From: Actinomyces qiguomingii
Lineage (GTDB): Bacteria > Actinomycetota > Actinomycetes > Actinomycetales > Actinomycetaceae
Reading direction: 5' to 3'
Length of the DNA: 64,000 bases
Assembly (NCBI RefSeq): GCF_004102025.1
Contig: NZ_CP025228.1
Location: 806,001 to 870,000 of the forward strand
Part shown: positions 1 through 8,640 of the stretch, in pieces
Layout of the letters: every line of letters begins with the position of its first letter
Position numbering within the stretch: position 1 is the first letter of the stretch
Translations under genes and position numbers: made by a program
Notes under the pieces: generated by a model
Told to the model about the DNA's origin: nothing
Databases searched by the model: none
Seen by the model: the letters and a program-made list of their open reading frames with translations, nothing else

Positions 1-240
1 GGCGGTCAGTTGACGGTCGGCCTCATCGGGTGCGGTGGGTCGAGTGGGGTCTATGGGCTCGGTGGTGCCCATAAGCGCCTCATTCGCTGTGGCCCGGTCT
101 CGGTCGCTGTGGCGGCCGGCCGTGCGTGCGGCGCCGGCCGTCTCGGGCCGTGTCGGCTTGCTCCTCTGGGGAGACGGCGGCCAGTGGTGTGCTCCGGAGT
201 CGGGGCTCGAGGAAGAGGACACGGGGCCATTGTGGGCCAT
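1..240 (-). CDS. 5' part of an unidentified protein leaving the window
   Basis: An open frame on the minus strand runs from an ATG at 240 to the window edge with no stop, so only the N-terminus is visible. An internal ATG at 72 has the better ribosome site (GAGG about five bases upstream) and may be the true start. The visible residues are rich in Ser, Pro, Thr, Ala and Arg and look disordered, so no family can be named. It is divergent from the bldC-like gene; the gap 241–466 would hold both promoters, but I see no clear boxes there. The case rests only on the open frame and start signals and is weak. Confidence 0.3.
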   Translation of the reverse strand, partial: MAHNGPVSSSSSPDSGAHHWPPSPQRSKPTRPETAGAARTAGRHSDRDRATANEALMGTTEPIDPTRPTAPDEADRQLTA

Positions 241-466
241 GGCGTGCCTTAGCGCGTAGTGCGACGAGCCGCTCGCAGGGGGTGTTGTGTCGTGTTTGGA
301 GCCGGCGGGTGTGTGAGATGCGGCGCGCGTGACAAATGGGGTGGGAAAGATCCTGTGCGACAGTTGGGACGCAGGTTATATTGGTGTCGTTACACAACCG
401 CGAGGTGCCGGACGCGGCTCCGGCCCTCACGTGACCACATCGACTTCATGACAGGACACCACAGCC

Positions 467-709
467 ATGGCATCGGGCACCTCGACTCCATCCAGCGCCC
501 CGGGCGCCCCCAGCTTCCTCACCGTTGCGGAAGTCGCCGCTATGTTGCGGGTGTCGAAGATGACCGTGTATCGCATGGTCCACTCCGGCGACCTGCCCGC
601 CATGCAGGTGGGGCGCTCCTTCCGTGTGCCCGAACGTGCGGTTCAGCAGTATCTGGCGGCCGGGTTGGGTGACTGGGGCCACGAGAGCTCCGCGTCGACC
701 GGTTCCTGA
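467..709 (+). CDS. BldC-like helix-turn-helix DNA-binding protein (excisionase-type)
   Basis: An 80-residue protein with one MerR/excisionase-type winged helix-turn-helix. Residues 16–65 read as the domain: FLTVAEVAAMLRVSKMTVYR covers the helix-turn-helix, and VGRSFRVPERAV is the wing that inserts the GRS-F/R element. This matches the small BldC family of actinobacteria, which bind DNA cooperatively and control development or stress genes. The N-terminal 15 residues are a Ser/Thr/Pro tail. It lies 91 bases before the bS22 gene, an arrangement common in actinobacteria. The assignment to a BldC-type fold is firm; the regulon is unknown. Confidence 0.85.
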   Translation: MASGTSTPSSAPGAPSFLTVAEVAAMLRVSKMTVYRMVHSGDLPAMQVGRSFRVPERAVQQYLAAGLGDWGHESSASTGS

Positions 710-800
710 TACCCGCTACAATCCTGGGGTCACTGCGTGGCCGGTCCCGGCGCCGTCGGCCGCGGGAGCAGGCCGGTAAGAACAACATCGAGGAGCCTTA

Positions 801-899
801 ATGGGATCTGTCATCAAGAAGCGTCGCAAGCGCATGGCCAAGAAGAAGCACCGCAAGCTGCTGCGTAAGACGCGTCATCAGCGTCGCAACAAGAAGTGA
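801..899 (+). CDS. Small basic ribosomal protein bS22 (AURKAIP1/COX24 family)
   Basis: A 32-residue, almost wholly basic protein beginning MGSVIKKRRKRMAKKKHRK and ending RRNKK. This is the conserved actinobacterial small-subunit protein bS22, related to the mitochondrial AURKAIP1/COX24 C-terminal domain and bound to the 30S subunit. GGAG sits about eight bases before the ATG. The gene is too short for most gene finders. Its place directly after a BldC-like gene is the usual one in this phylum. Confidence 0.9.
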   Translation: MGSVIKKRRKRMAKKKHRKLLRKTRHQRRNKK

Positions 900-967
900 A
901 GCGATCTGTGCCCGGGGCCCGTTCCCCGGGCACATACGCATCCGGCCGGATCGCCTAGGAGCACCAC

Positions 968-1987
968 ATGGCCGTGACCATGCATGACGTTGCCCGCCTG
1001 GCCGGGGTCTCGGTGAAGACCGTCTCGAATGTCGTCAATGACTATCCCCACGTGCGTGAGGCCACGCGCGCGAAGGTCCTGGACGCCATTGACAAGCTCG
1101 GTTACAAGGTCAATCAGTCGGCGCGTAATCTGCGCCGGGGCTCAACCGGGCTCCTGTGCCTGGCGGTGCCGGAGCTCAAGCTCGCCTATTTCGCCGAACT
1201 TGCCGACGCGGTGATCGCCGCCGCCGAGCGTTACGGCCGCACCGTGCTGATAGAACAGACCAACTCCGACAGGGAACGCGAACTGCGGGTGCTGCACAAC
1301 TCTCGGCAGCACCTGTTCGACGGACTGCTGTTCAGCCCACTGGAACTCGGGCAGGACGACATCGCCCAGTTCCACGTCGACTACCCACTGGTGCTGCTGG
1401 GCGAACGCGTCTTCGGAGCGCCCGCGGACCACGTGACCATGGCGAACACCGAGGCCGCCGCCGTCGCCACCGAGCATCTGCTGAACCTGGGGCGCAGACG
1501 GATAGCCCTGATCGGCGCCCATGCCGGAGAGGTCGTCGGTTCGGCGGCACTGCGCGAGGCCGGCTACCGGCAGGCGCACACGCAGGCCGCAGTAGAGGTG
1601 GATCAGCGCCTCATCCGGGAGGTAGGACTGTGGCACCGTGCCAGCGGGGCCGAGGCCACGCGGCGTCTTATCGCTGAACAGCTGCCCTTCGACGCCGTCT
1701 TCGCCCTCAATGACGCCATGGCCATCGGCGTGTTACATGAACTCCTAAGCGCAGGCATCCGAGTTCCCGATCAGGTGGCGGTGATCGGCTTCGACGATGT
1801 GGAAGATGCGCAGTACACGCAACCGTCGCTGAGTTCCATCGATCCCGGCCTGGAGTGGATCGCCAGGCGCGCCGTCGATCTACTGGTGGAGCGAGTCGGT
1901 GAGCACCGTGCCGGACAAACGCCCGCACCGTACCGCCACGAGGTGGCCCCTTTTCAACTCGTGGGACGCCAGTCGACCGAGTTGTAG
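968..1987 (+). CDS. LacI-family transcriptional repressor of the adjacent arabinan-use genes
   Basis: A 339-residue LacI/GalR regulator. Residues 4–24 form the helix-turn-helix (TMHDVARLAGVSVKTVSNVV) and residues near 48–58 the hinge helix (NQSARNLRRG). The rest is the periplasmic-binding-like sensor domain, with the usual end motif VIGFDDVEDA and QPSLSSID. GGAGC lies six bases before the ATG. The gene converges on the DUF624 gene and the two overlap at their 3' ends by 34 bases. Its neighbours are two GH43 enzymes and a sugar ABC importer, so the effector is probably arabinose or an arabino-oligosaccharide. A palindrome fitting a LacI operator lies in the importer promoter (7211–7226). The ligand and target are inferred. 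Confidence 0.88.
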   Translation: MAVTMHDVARLAGVSVKTVSNVVNDYPHVREATRAKVLDAIDKLGYKVNQSARNLRRGSTGLLCLAVPELKLAYFAELADAVIAAAERYGRTVLIEQTNSDRERELRVLHNSRQHLFDGLLFSPLELGQDDIAQFHVDYPLVLLGERVFGAPADHVTMANTEAAAVATEHLLNLGRRRIALIGAHAGEVVGSAALREAGYRQAHTQAAVEVDQRLIREVGLWHRASGAEATRRLIAEQLPFDAVFALNDAMAIGVLHELLSAGIRVPDQVAVIGFDDVEDAQYTQPSLSSIDPGLEWIARRAVDLLVERVGEHRAGQTPAPYRHEVAPFQLVGRQSTEL

Positions 1988-2652
1988 CGGCGGTCCGGGC
2001 CGGGAAGCACTCCGGCGCGCAGCAACCGCTCCCGGGCAAGCAGTGTCATTGCCGTCAGCGGGAGGCTCACACCAAACAGGACGCCCCACAGCGGCCAGCA
2101 CCAGGTCACTATCCCGGCAGCCGCAGCCGTTGCCACCATGCCAATGGTTGTGGCCGGCGAGGCCACGGCTACTGCGGCCGCCCGCCGTAGCGTCTCCCGG
2201 GTCCCGATGCCGTCCGCGGCGCCGAGCAGGGGGATGGCGTAGCATGCCACTACCATCGCCATGACGGAGATGACGACGACGGGCACCAGCAGCCAGATCA
2301 GCATGCCGCGGGCGTGGGAGAGGATGAACAGATCCGCCACGCCCACTATTGCGACCCAGACCAATGGCGCGCCCACACCGGCGGCGGGGCGGAAAGCGGC
2401 CCGGTAGATTCCCCAGTAATCCCGCCACAGGTGCATTGAGGGATCCCTTCGGCTGCGTCTTGCCAGCTCATGCACGGCGCAACCCGCCGGGAGGGCCCCG
2501 CACAGCACCGCGCCCACGAACAGACCGAGCCACCACAGCAGGTTCAGGGCTGCCAGCTGCGTAGCCACCCGCAACCATCCCATGACGGTGCCGCCCCAGC
2601 CCGGCGGGTCGATGCCGACGTCGTGACGTGGCTCGATACGGCCGCGCGTCAT
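1954..2652 (-). CDS. DUF624 (YesL-type) membrane protein
   Basis: A 232-residue integral membrane protein starting MTRGRIEP, with about five hydrophobic spans (for example LLWWLGLFVGAVLCGALPAG and the spans ending SHARG, CYAIPLL and WCWPLWG). YesL/DUF624 proteins commonly sit in sugar-ABC-importer operons, where their biochemical role is unsettled. The ATG overlaps the upstream GH43 stop in an ATGA quartet, which fixes the start at 2652 and implies translational coupling. A longer upstream frame lies inside the GH43 gene and is not used. It is the last gene of the arabinan operon. Confidence 0.78.
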   Translation of the reverse strand: MTRGRIEPRHDVGIDPPGWGGTVMGWLRVATQLAALNLLWWLGLFVGAVLCGALPAGCAVHELARRSRRDPSMHLWRDYWGIYRAAFRPAAGVGAPLVWVAIVGVADLFILSHARGMLIWLLVPVVVISVMAMVVACYAIPLLGAADGIGTRETLRRAAAVAVASPATTIGMVATAAAAGIVTWCWPLWGVLFGVSLPLTAMTLLARERLLRAGVLPGPDRRYNSVDWRPTS

Positions 2653-3941
2653 GATTCGCGCACCCCCAGCACGACCTGCCCGCCCGCCAGGCCGGCGAAG
2701 GAGGTGGAGGAGCGCGTGCGCCACACGACGGCGTCGACTCCGGCTCCGTCCACCGTCAGGGCGGCCCGCATTCCGCCCTGATCCGCGGGTGTCGGCAGCG
2801 GGGAAACCAGGCGCACCTGGCCCTGCCCGGGGTGGGCGGGGCCAGATGAGGACGCATCCAGGCGCCATATCCACCACCTTCGCTCCGGCTCGGCCGGGTC
2901 CAGGGGGAGCAGCGGCTGAGCGTCGTACTCCACGGGGCTGGCCACCGGCCAGCCGCCGCTGGTCAGGGCCAGGCGCCGCACCTGCGCCCGATGGCGGCGC
3001 GGTTGGGCGCCGTCGCGGATGTGGTGAACCAGGAGCATGCCGTCGGCGGTGAACAGGTGGTTGGAGTGTCCGGGGGCCAGCAGGATCTGTCCCGAGGGTA
3101 GTACCAGGGATCCGAGGATCTTGATGCCGCCGTCCACGGCGTCGTCGTCCTGGGAGCCCAGGAGGCGGCCTGCAGCGTCAAGGAAGGGCCCCTCGGGGTA
3201 TTCAGAGCGAGCGACCCGAATGTTGTAGGTGTCGAACAGGGAGTCGAACGAGCAAATCAGCAGGTAGCGCCCGGTTTCCGCGTCATACCACATGTGTGAG
3301 CCCTCAATGGGGCCGTTCTCGGCGGTGGTGCGGCGGCACACGGGTACCCCGAGTTCACCGGGACGGCTGGGCAGCCCCCGCTCATCCAGGGCTATCAGCC
3401 GCAGTCCGCCGAAGAAGGAGCCGTAAAGCATCAGGTCCTCGCCCTCGCGGGTGCGGACTATGGCGGCGTCGATGGCATTGACGGGATCCTCGGCGCGCGT
3501 GCGCACCACCGGCCCCAGATCCGTCCAGGGGCCCTCCAGGCTCTCGGACACCGCCAGGCTTATGCACGAGCGCCGTGAGCCGAAGGTGGAGGCGGAGTAG
3601 TACATGCGGTACTCGCCGTTACGCTCTACGACGTCGGGCGCCCAGATGCCCTGCGCCCCGGACCACTGCTGGGCGGATGCGGGCACCCCGTCGAAGGCGT
3701 GCCCCACCCACTGCCAGTGCACCAGGTCGTCGGAGCGGCGGACCTGCACGCCGACCCCGGGCGATCCCGCAACCTCGGTGTCGGTGGAGAACATGTAGTA
3801 GCGCCCCTCGCGGGAGCGGATGATAGCCGGGTCATGGGCTCCCCAGGTGCCCGGGTTGCGCCTGGCCCAGGCGCTCGTCTCCTCCGCTCCGGTCGGTGCG
3901 GGAGCAGACGCGGCGACGGCTGCGCACTGTGCATCCGTCAT
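2649..3941 (-). CDS. Cytoplasmic GH43 glycosidase (arabinanase/arabinofuranosidase type)
   Basis: A 430-residue GH43 five-bladed propeller enzyme without a signal peptide, so cytoplasmic. The inverting catalytic set is visible: base Asp37 in AHDPAI, pKa-tuning Asp158 in NAIDAAI, and acid Glu213 in PIEGSHMW. WAPDVV near 100 is another family hallmark. The C-terminal 120 residues form an extra beta-rich region. It would cut imported arabino-oligosaccharides to arabinose. The start is three bases after the permease stop, and the end overlaps the DUF624 start, so it sits inside a tight operon. The fold and catalytic residues are clear; the exact substrate (arabinan rather than arabinoxylan) is inferred from the secreted partner at 7430. 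Confidence 0.85.
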   Translation of the reverse strand: MTDAQCAAVAASAPAPTGAEETSAWARRNPGTWGAHDPAIIRSREGRYYMFSTDTEVAGSPGVGVQVRRSDDLVHWQWVGHAFDGVPASAQQWSGAQGIWAPDVVERNGEYRMYYSASTFGSRRSCISLAVSESLEGPWTDLGPVVRTRAEDPVNAIDAAIVRTREGEDLMLYGSFFGGLRLIALDERGLPSRPGELGVPVCRRTTAENGPIEGSHMWYDAETGRYLLICSFDSLFDTYNIRVARSEYPEGPFLDAAGRLLGSQDDDAVDGGIKILGSLVLPSGQILLAPGHSNHLFTADGMLLVHHIRDGAQPRRHRAQVRRLALTSGGWPVASPVEYDAQPLLPLDPAEPERRWWIWRLDASSSGPAHPGQGQVRLVSPLPTPADQGGMRAALTVDGAGVDAVVWRTRSSTSFAGLAGGQVVLGVRES

Positions 3942-3944
3942 CGG

Positions 3945-4820
3945 TCACGCCTTGGTACCGGTAAGGGCCACAGATTCGATGATCTGACGTTGGAAGACCA
4001 GGAAGATCACGAATATGGGCAGCAGTGCGACGATGGATGCCGCCATGATCAGCGGGTAGTCGGACTGAATGGCGTAGTTGGAGTTGAAATTGGCGATTAC
4101 CAGCTGCAGCGTCAGCTTCTCGGGGCTGTTGAGGTAAATGGTCGGCGCCAGGTAGTCGTTCCACACGCCCATGAACCACAGGATGAATTGGGCCGCGATG
4201 GCCGGGCGGATCAGCGGCAGGATCATGCGGAAGAAGATCTGCGGGAAGGAGGCGCCGTCCACCCGGGCCGCCTCAATTAGCGAGTCCGGGGTGGAGGTCA
4301 GGTACTGGCGCAGGAAGAAGATCATCATGATGTTGCCGAACATGCCGGGCACGATCAGCGGCAGCAGGGTGTCCACCCAGCCGGCGCGGGAGAACATCAT
4401 GAACTGCGGGATCATGAGCGTAGGGAAGGGGATCATCATCCCGGACAGCAGCAGGAGGAACAGCGTGTTCTTGCCGGGCAGCCGCATCTTGGCGAAGGCG
4501 AAGGCCGCCAGTGCTGAGGTGAAGGAGCCCACGATTGTCACCGAGAGTGAGACGATCAGGCTGTTCTTGATGCCGCTGGCCAGCGGCCCCTCGGTCCAGA
4601 TGCGTGCGTAGGAGTCCCAGTGCACGGGGCTGGGAATCCATTCGGGCGGGAGCGCGAAGACGCCCTCCTTATCCTTCAGCGAGGTGGTGAGCATCCACAG
4701 CAGCGGGGCGATCATGATGACCGCACCGACTGCCAGCAGGAGGGTGATCCAAATATTGGTGATGGTGTAGCGGGTCTTGGCCTTCATGGGGGTGTTGCTA
4801 CTCTGCTTGAGAATCTGCAT
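3945..4820 (-). CDS. Sugar ABC transporter permease (MalG/AraQ type)
   Basis: A 291-residue inner-membrane permease of the CUT1 carbohydrate family. Six hydrophobic spans are evident. The EAA loop that contacts the ATPase reads EAARVDGASFPQIFFRMILP, near residues 200–219. The N-terminus is MQILKQSS; a second in-frame Met (MKAKTRYT) lies 11 residues on and could be used. It pairs with the permease at 4828–5733, whose stop is seven bases upstream. No ATPase gene is in the operon, so a shared MsmK/MalK-type ATPase elsewhere probably drives import. Confidence 0.9.
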   Translation of the reverse strand: MQILKQSSNTPMKAKTRYTITNIWITLLLAVGAVIMIAPLLWMLTTSLKDKEGVFALPPEWIPSPVHWDSYARIWTEGPLASGIKNSLIVSLSVTIVGSFTSALAAFAFAKMRLPGKNTLFLLLLSGMMIPFPTLMIPQFMMFSRAGWVDTLLPLIVPGMFGNIMMIFFLRQYLTSTPDSLIEAARVDGASFPQIFFRMILPLIRPAIAAQFILWFMGVWNDYLAPTIYLNSPEKLTLQLVIANFNSNYAIQSDYPLIMAASIVALLPIFVIFLVFQRQIIESVALTGTKA

Positions 4821-4827
4821 GGTCGCC

Positions 4828-5733
4828 TCATTCGACGCTGAACGCGTTGCGTGCGTTCATGCGCATCTGGATCGCGGTGATGATGAAGATGAGCACGCCC
4901 AGTACGAGCGCCATCGAGGTCGCGTAGCCCATCTGCAGGTTTTTGAAGGCCTTCTGCCAGATGTACCAGACTATGGTTGCGGCGGAGTACTCCGGGCCGC
5001 CGGTGGGCGTCATAATGTTGATCTCGGTGAACATCTGGGAGCCGTTGATGATGCTGGTGACGATCAGGAAGAAGGTCACCGGGCGCACCATCGGCAGCGT
5101 GATGGAGGTGAACTTGCGCAGCGAGCCGGCGCCGTCGAGTTCGGCGGCCTCATACAGTGACTTGGGGACCGACTGGATGGCGGCTAGGTACAGCAGCATG
5201 GAGTAACCCAGGCCCTTCCAGACGGACATGATGATAATCGCCGGCTTGACCGTGGCGGTGTTCTGTAGCCAGTTGGGGCCCCGGATGCCGACCAGATCCA
5301 GCACCTGGTTGACCAGGCCGTAATCGCCGTTATAGGCCCACTGCCACAGGATCGCGATGGCCGCCAGGGAGGAGATCACCGGGATGTAGTAGACCGTGCG
5401 GAAGAAGGTGCGTCCGGGGAGTCTGCGGCTCAGGGCCATGGCCAGCAGCAGGGACAGCACCAGCCCGATGGGTATGCCCAGCATGTAGAAGAAGGTGTTC
5501 AGCAGCGTCTTGCGGAAGTAAGGGTCGGAGGCGATGGCGATGAAGTTGTCCAGTCCGACGAAACGAGGGGCAGACAGTCCGTTCCATGAAGTGAAGGAGG
5601 CGTAGACGGAATAGCCCAGTGGAAAGAGGGTGAACAGCAGAAAACCGATGACCGGGGCGGCTACGAAGACCGCCGCCCAGCGGTGCTCACTGTGGTGCAG
5701 AGTGGATTTGCGTCCTTGCGTGGGGCGTTGCAT
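4828..5733 (-). CDS. Sugar ABC transporter permease (MalF/AraP type)
   Basis: A 301-residue CUT1-family permease and partner of the 3945–4820 product. It has a short basic N-terminus, then six spans starting near residue 20. The EAA loop is EAAELDGAGSLRKFTSITLP. It forms the membrane channel with its partner and receives sugar from the lipoprotein encoded 71 bases upstream. The gene order binding protein, MalF-type, MalG-type is the standard CUT1 order. Substrate is inferred from the flanking GH43 enzymes. Confidence 0.9.
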   Translation of the reverse strand: MQRPTQGRKSTLHHSEHRWAAVFVAAPVIGFLLFTLFPLGYSVYASFTSWNGLSAPRFVGLDNFIAIASDPYFRKTLLNTFFYMLGIPIGLVLSLLLAMALSRRLPGRTFFRTVYYIPVISSLAAIAILWQWAYNGDYGLVNQVLDLVGIRGPNWLQNTATVKPAIIIMSVWKGLGYSMLLYLAAIQSVPKSLYEAAELDGAGSLRKFTSITLPMVRPVTFFLIVTSIINGSQMFTEINIMTPTGGPEYSAATIVWYIWQKAFKNLQMGYATSMALVLGVLIFIITAIQMRMNARNAFSVE

Positions 5734-5804
5734 GGTCAGAACCTTCGGCGGCGTTCAGGCCGGTGAGCTCCAGCCTGAACGCATTGGTGGATCAGGTCGC
5801 CGAC

Positions 5805-7166
5805 TCAGGCGCCGGCCTGGGCTTGTTTGGCGGCCTGGACGGCGGCGTCGAGTTTGGCCTGCATGGTGGGCTGGACCTCGGCGCAGTACTCGGCGGCGGT
5901 CTTGTTCCCATCCAGGACCGGTTGGATATTGGTGAAGAATTCGTCGTACCACTCGGGGCTCCAGGTGACGGCGCCGGGCAGCGGGCGCCCGTCGGTTTCG
6001 ACGATCTGGAGGAACTCCTCCTTATTGGCGGGCGCGGTTTCGGTGTCGGCCGCGTACTCGTTCTTGGCGTAGTCGATGAGGTTGGGGATCTGGATGCCTG
6101 CGTCAACCAGTTGCCTCTGGCAGTCCGGGTCCGCGGACAGGTAGGCCACCAGTTTGGCGGCGAGCTCGGGGTGCTTGGTACCGGAGGACACCGCAATACC
6201 CAGTGAACCGATGTAGGTGGACGGCTTGCCGGTCTTGCCGGCGGGGAAGGGGATCAGGTCCCATTCAAAGTCCAGCTCTTGGTAGGTGGACACGTCCCAG
6301 GGGCCGACCGGGAAGAATCCGATCTGTCCGCGCATCCAGCGCTGGTAGGTGTCCATGGTCTGTGCCTGGGCGATGGAGGGGGTGATGCCGTGGACATTCT
6401 GCATGTCGGCGAAGAACTGGAGCGCCTCGGCGAACTCCGGGGTGTCCACGGTGACTTCGGTGTGTTCCTCATTGCACCAGTCTGCGCCGTTGGACCACAC
6501 GAAGGCCTGCAGACACCAGTTGACGTTCAGGCCGGTGCCCCACTGGTCGAGCTCGCCATCGCCGTCGGTGTCCCGGGTGAGCCGCTGGCAGACCTTTACG
6601 AACTCCTCCCAGGTGTAGGGCACGTCCTTGTCTGGCAGTTCGAGCCCGGCGGCCTCGAACATGGTCTTGTTGTAGCCAAAGGCGAAGGGGCCCACATCCT
6701 TGGGCAGACCGTAGATCCGCCCCTGGCCCACCTGGCTGCCGTCATAGCGGTAGGAGTCCACGCCGTAGGCCCAGATGTTGTCCAGGTCCACGTCGCCGAG
6801 CATGTCGGTGATGTCCATGACGATGCCATTGGAGGCGAAGGACATGACCGAGCCCTGCTCCAGGTAGAAGACATCGGGAACCTGGTTGCCGGTGATGGCG
6901 GCCTGCAGCTTGGTGGAGTACTGGTCGGGATCGGTGGTGATGACCTTGACGGTGCAGTTGTTGGCCTTTGAGAAGTTGTCGATGGCGATCTGGTAGGCGG
7001 CCTTCTCATCCGCGCCGCCGCGGAACATGTAGGTCAGTTCCGGGGCGCCGGAGTCGGAGGCGCCGCCGGAGGAGCAGCCCGCCAGGGACCAGGCCCCGGC
7101 CAGTGCGCCCGCGGTCAGGGTGAGGCGGTTGAAGGAGCGGCGGGAGAGCATCCGGTGCTTCGTCAT
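5805..7166 (-). CDS. Sugar ABC transporter substrate-binding lipoprotein
   Basis: A 453-residue extracellular solute-binding protein (family 1). The signal peptide holds a twin-arginine-like SRRSFN motif and a lipobox LAGC with Cys31 as the lipid-modified residue. A Ser/Gly-rich tether follows, then the two-lobed binding domain starting ELTYMFRGG. It captures the oligosaccharide and delivers it to the two downstream permeases. Being first in the operon, it sits right behind the promoter and operator at 7211–7254. Ligand identity (arabino-oligosaccharide) is inferred from context. Confidence 0.9.
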   Translation of the reverse strand: MTKHRMLSRRSFNRLTLTAGALAGAWSLAGCSSGGASDSGAPELTYMFRGGADEKAAYQIAIDNFSKANNCTVKVITTDPDQYSTKLQAAITGNQVPDVFYLEQGSVMSFASNGIVMDITDMLGDVDLDNIWAYGVDSYRYDGSQVGQGRIYGLPKDVGPFAFGYNKTMFEAAGLELPDKDVPYTWEEFVKVCQRLTRDTDGDGELDQWGTGLNVNWCLQAFVWSNGADWCNEEHTEVTVDTPEFAEALQFFADMQNVHGITPSIAQAQTMDTYQRWMRGQIGFFPVGPWDVSTYQELDFEWDLIPFPAGKTGKPSTYIGSLGIAVSSGTKHPELAAKLVAYLSADPDCQRQLVDAGIQIPNLIDYAKNEYAADTETAPANKEEFLQIVETDGRPLPGAVTWSPEWYDEFFTNIQPVLDGNKTAAEYCAEVQPTMQAKLDAAVQAAKQAQAGA

Positions 7167-7210
7167 TGAAGTACTCCGTTCGGGAGGGGCGGGGCAATCG
7201 GCCCGCTTGA

Positions 7211-7254
7211 TTTACAACGTTAGAAATTATGGCACGTGACAAGGGTTCCGTCAA
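7211..7254 (-). promoter_or_regulatory. Promoter and LacI-type operator of the arabinan ABC operon
   Basis: On the minus strand a -35 box TTGACG (7249–7254) is followed by exactly 17 bases and a -10 box CATAAT (7226–7231). Directly after the -10 comes the imperfect palindrome TTTCTAACGTTGTAAA (7211–7226), 12 of 16 positions symmetric around ACGT. This covers the expected start point, the classic site for LacI-family repression. A partly similar TTTACGTTGAAA at 7262–7273 lies on the side facing the divergent endo-arabinanase gene. The boxes are visible; the repressor identity is inferred. Confidence 0.75.
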
Positions 7255-7429
7255 GCATCGGTTTACGTTGAAATAGCAGGCAATGATGCGTTCCTTGACG
7301 GATGGGCAGGAGGGGCGAGAGACTGTCTGCAACGATGTATCTCTCGGTTGGGCCATCACCCCGCAACGGTGGCGTGCCCGGCGGCGGCACATCCGGCAGT
7401 TCACCGGCGAACACACTGGGGAGAAGACC

Positions 7430-8506
7430 ATGAGGCGACGTTCCCTCCTGGCTGCGGGAGTTGTACTGGCATCCCACGCCGCGCTCGGCGGCATTGGCGG
7501 CTGTTCCGCCCCGGAGGGGGACGCAGCCGCCCCGGGGCCGGCGGCCTTCCGACCGACGTTGACCGGGGACCTGACGGCCCACGATCCGGCACTGCTGCTG
7601 GATGAACACGGCCTGCCGCTGGCCGTCTTCTCCACCGGAGATCCAGCCTTAGCCGGCGGCGCCGTCCTGGTCAGCCTAAGCCACGACGGAGGAACCACCT
7701 GGGGTGATCGAATCGGCGCCTGGCACCTCGGCGATGAACCGACGTGGACCCACGATGCAGTTCCCGGGCTGACGAACTACTGGGCCCCGGACGTGGTCCG
7801 CCTCGACAGCGAAATCCGCCTGTATTACGCCGTGTCCACCTTCGGTTCCTCCCGCTCAGCCATCGGCCTCATGGCCAATGCGTCCTTCGATCCGAGCCAG
7901 CCCCAGGCCGGCTGGGAGGACCGCGGCGTGGTGCTCACCTCCGGCGACGGCGAGGGCTACAACGCGATCGATCCCTCAGTCCTGACCGACGCCGACGGGC
8001 GCACCTGGATGGCCTTCGGCTCCTTCTGGGACGGGATATTCGCCGTCGAGCTCGGGCAGGACGGGCTGCGAGCGGACCCCGCCGCCGCCCCCGTCCACCT
8101 GGCCGATCGTGGCACCGCCCTGAATGATGTGGAAGGGGCGGCCTTAGCACGCCACAACGGGTGGTACTACCTGTATGTCTCCTTCGGCACCTGCTGCCGG
8201 GGGACGGGCTCGACCTACCAGACCGCTGTGGGCCGCTCCAAGACGATTACCGGACCCTATGTGGACCGGGCGGGAGTCGGCCTGCTGGAAGGCGGCGGCA
8301 CGGTGGTGCTGAGCAGCCGGGGGAGCATGATCGGCCCCGGCGGCGGCGCCGTGGCCGGGGACTGGCTGGTCCACCACTACTACGACGCCGAGAACGGCGG
8401 CGCCCCCACGCTGGCGCTGCGCCGGCTCGCCTGGGACGATGACTGGCCCGTGCTGCTGACCGACCGGGAGCTGCACTCGGAAGAATGGGCCTATCCGCCT
8501 GAATGA
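7430..8506 (+). CDS. Secreted GH43 endo-1,5-alpha-L-arabinanase lipoprotein
   Basis: A 358-residue enzyme starting MRRRSLLAAG, with a signal peptide and lipobox GGIGGC (lipid Cys25). The mature part is a GH43 propeller. Catalytic Asp52 is in AHDPALL, Asp181 in NAIDPSV and Glu235 in DVEGAAL. NYWAPDVV and YVSFGTCCRG are typical of endo-arabinanases. It would cut arabinan at the cell surface to feed the divergent ABC importer. A purine-rich GGGGAGAAG precedes the ATG. The upstream extension of the open frame to 7283 has no signal peptide and is rejected. No convincing promoter boxes are seen in 7283–7429. Confidence 0.87.
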   Translation: MRRRSLLAAGVVLASHAALGGIGGCSAPEGDAAAPGPAAFRPTLTGDLTAHDPALLLDEHGLPLAVFSTGDPALAGGAVLVSLSHDGGTTWGDRIGAWHLGDEPTWTHDAVPGLTNYWAPDVVRLDSEIRLYYAVSTFGSSRSAIGLMANASFDPSQPQAGWEDRGVVLTSGDGEGYNAIDPSVLTDADGRTWMAFGSFWDGIFAVELGQDGLRADPAAAPVHLADRGTALNDVEGAALARHNGWYYLYVSFGTCCRGTGSTYQTAVGRSKTITGPYVDRAGVGLLEGGGTVVLSSRGSMIGPGGGAVAGDWLVHHYYDAENGGAPTLALRRLAWDDDWPVLLTDRELHSEEWAYPPE

Positions 8507-8640
8507 CTCGAGCGGGCGCGGGTCGCCTATCCTGCTCCCGCAAGCACTACTTGAGCGGAGCACATATGCCATCTACCCCCAGCGCTGACCGTACCGGCCT
8601 GAGCACGCCAGGGTCGCCGTCGGGCACCGAGGAGTGCGCC

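Noticed and set aside
2653..2877. N-terminal extension of the DUF624 gene
   Set aside because: It overlaps the GH43 coding region fully; the ATGA overlap at 2649–2652 gives a better start and the extension has no family match.
7283..7429. Longer N-terminus for the secreted GH43 enzyme
   Set aside because: It would bury the signal peptide and lipobox 50 residues inside the protein.
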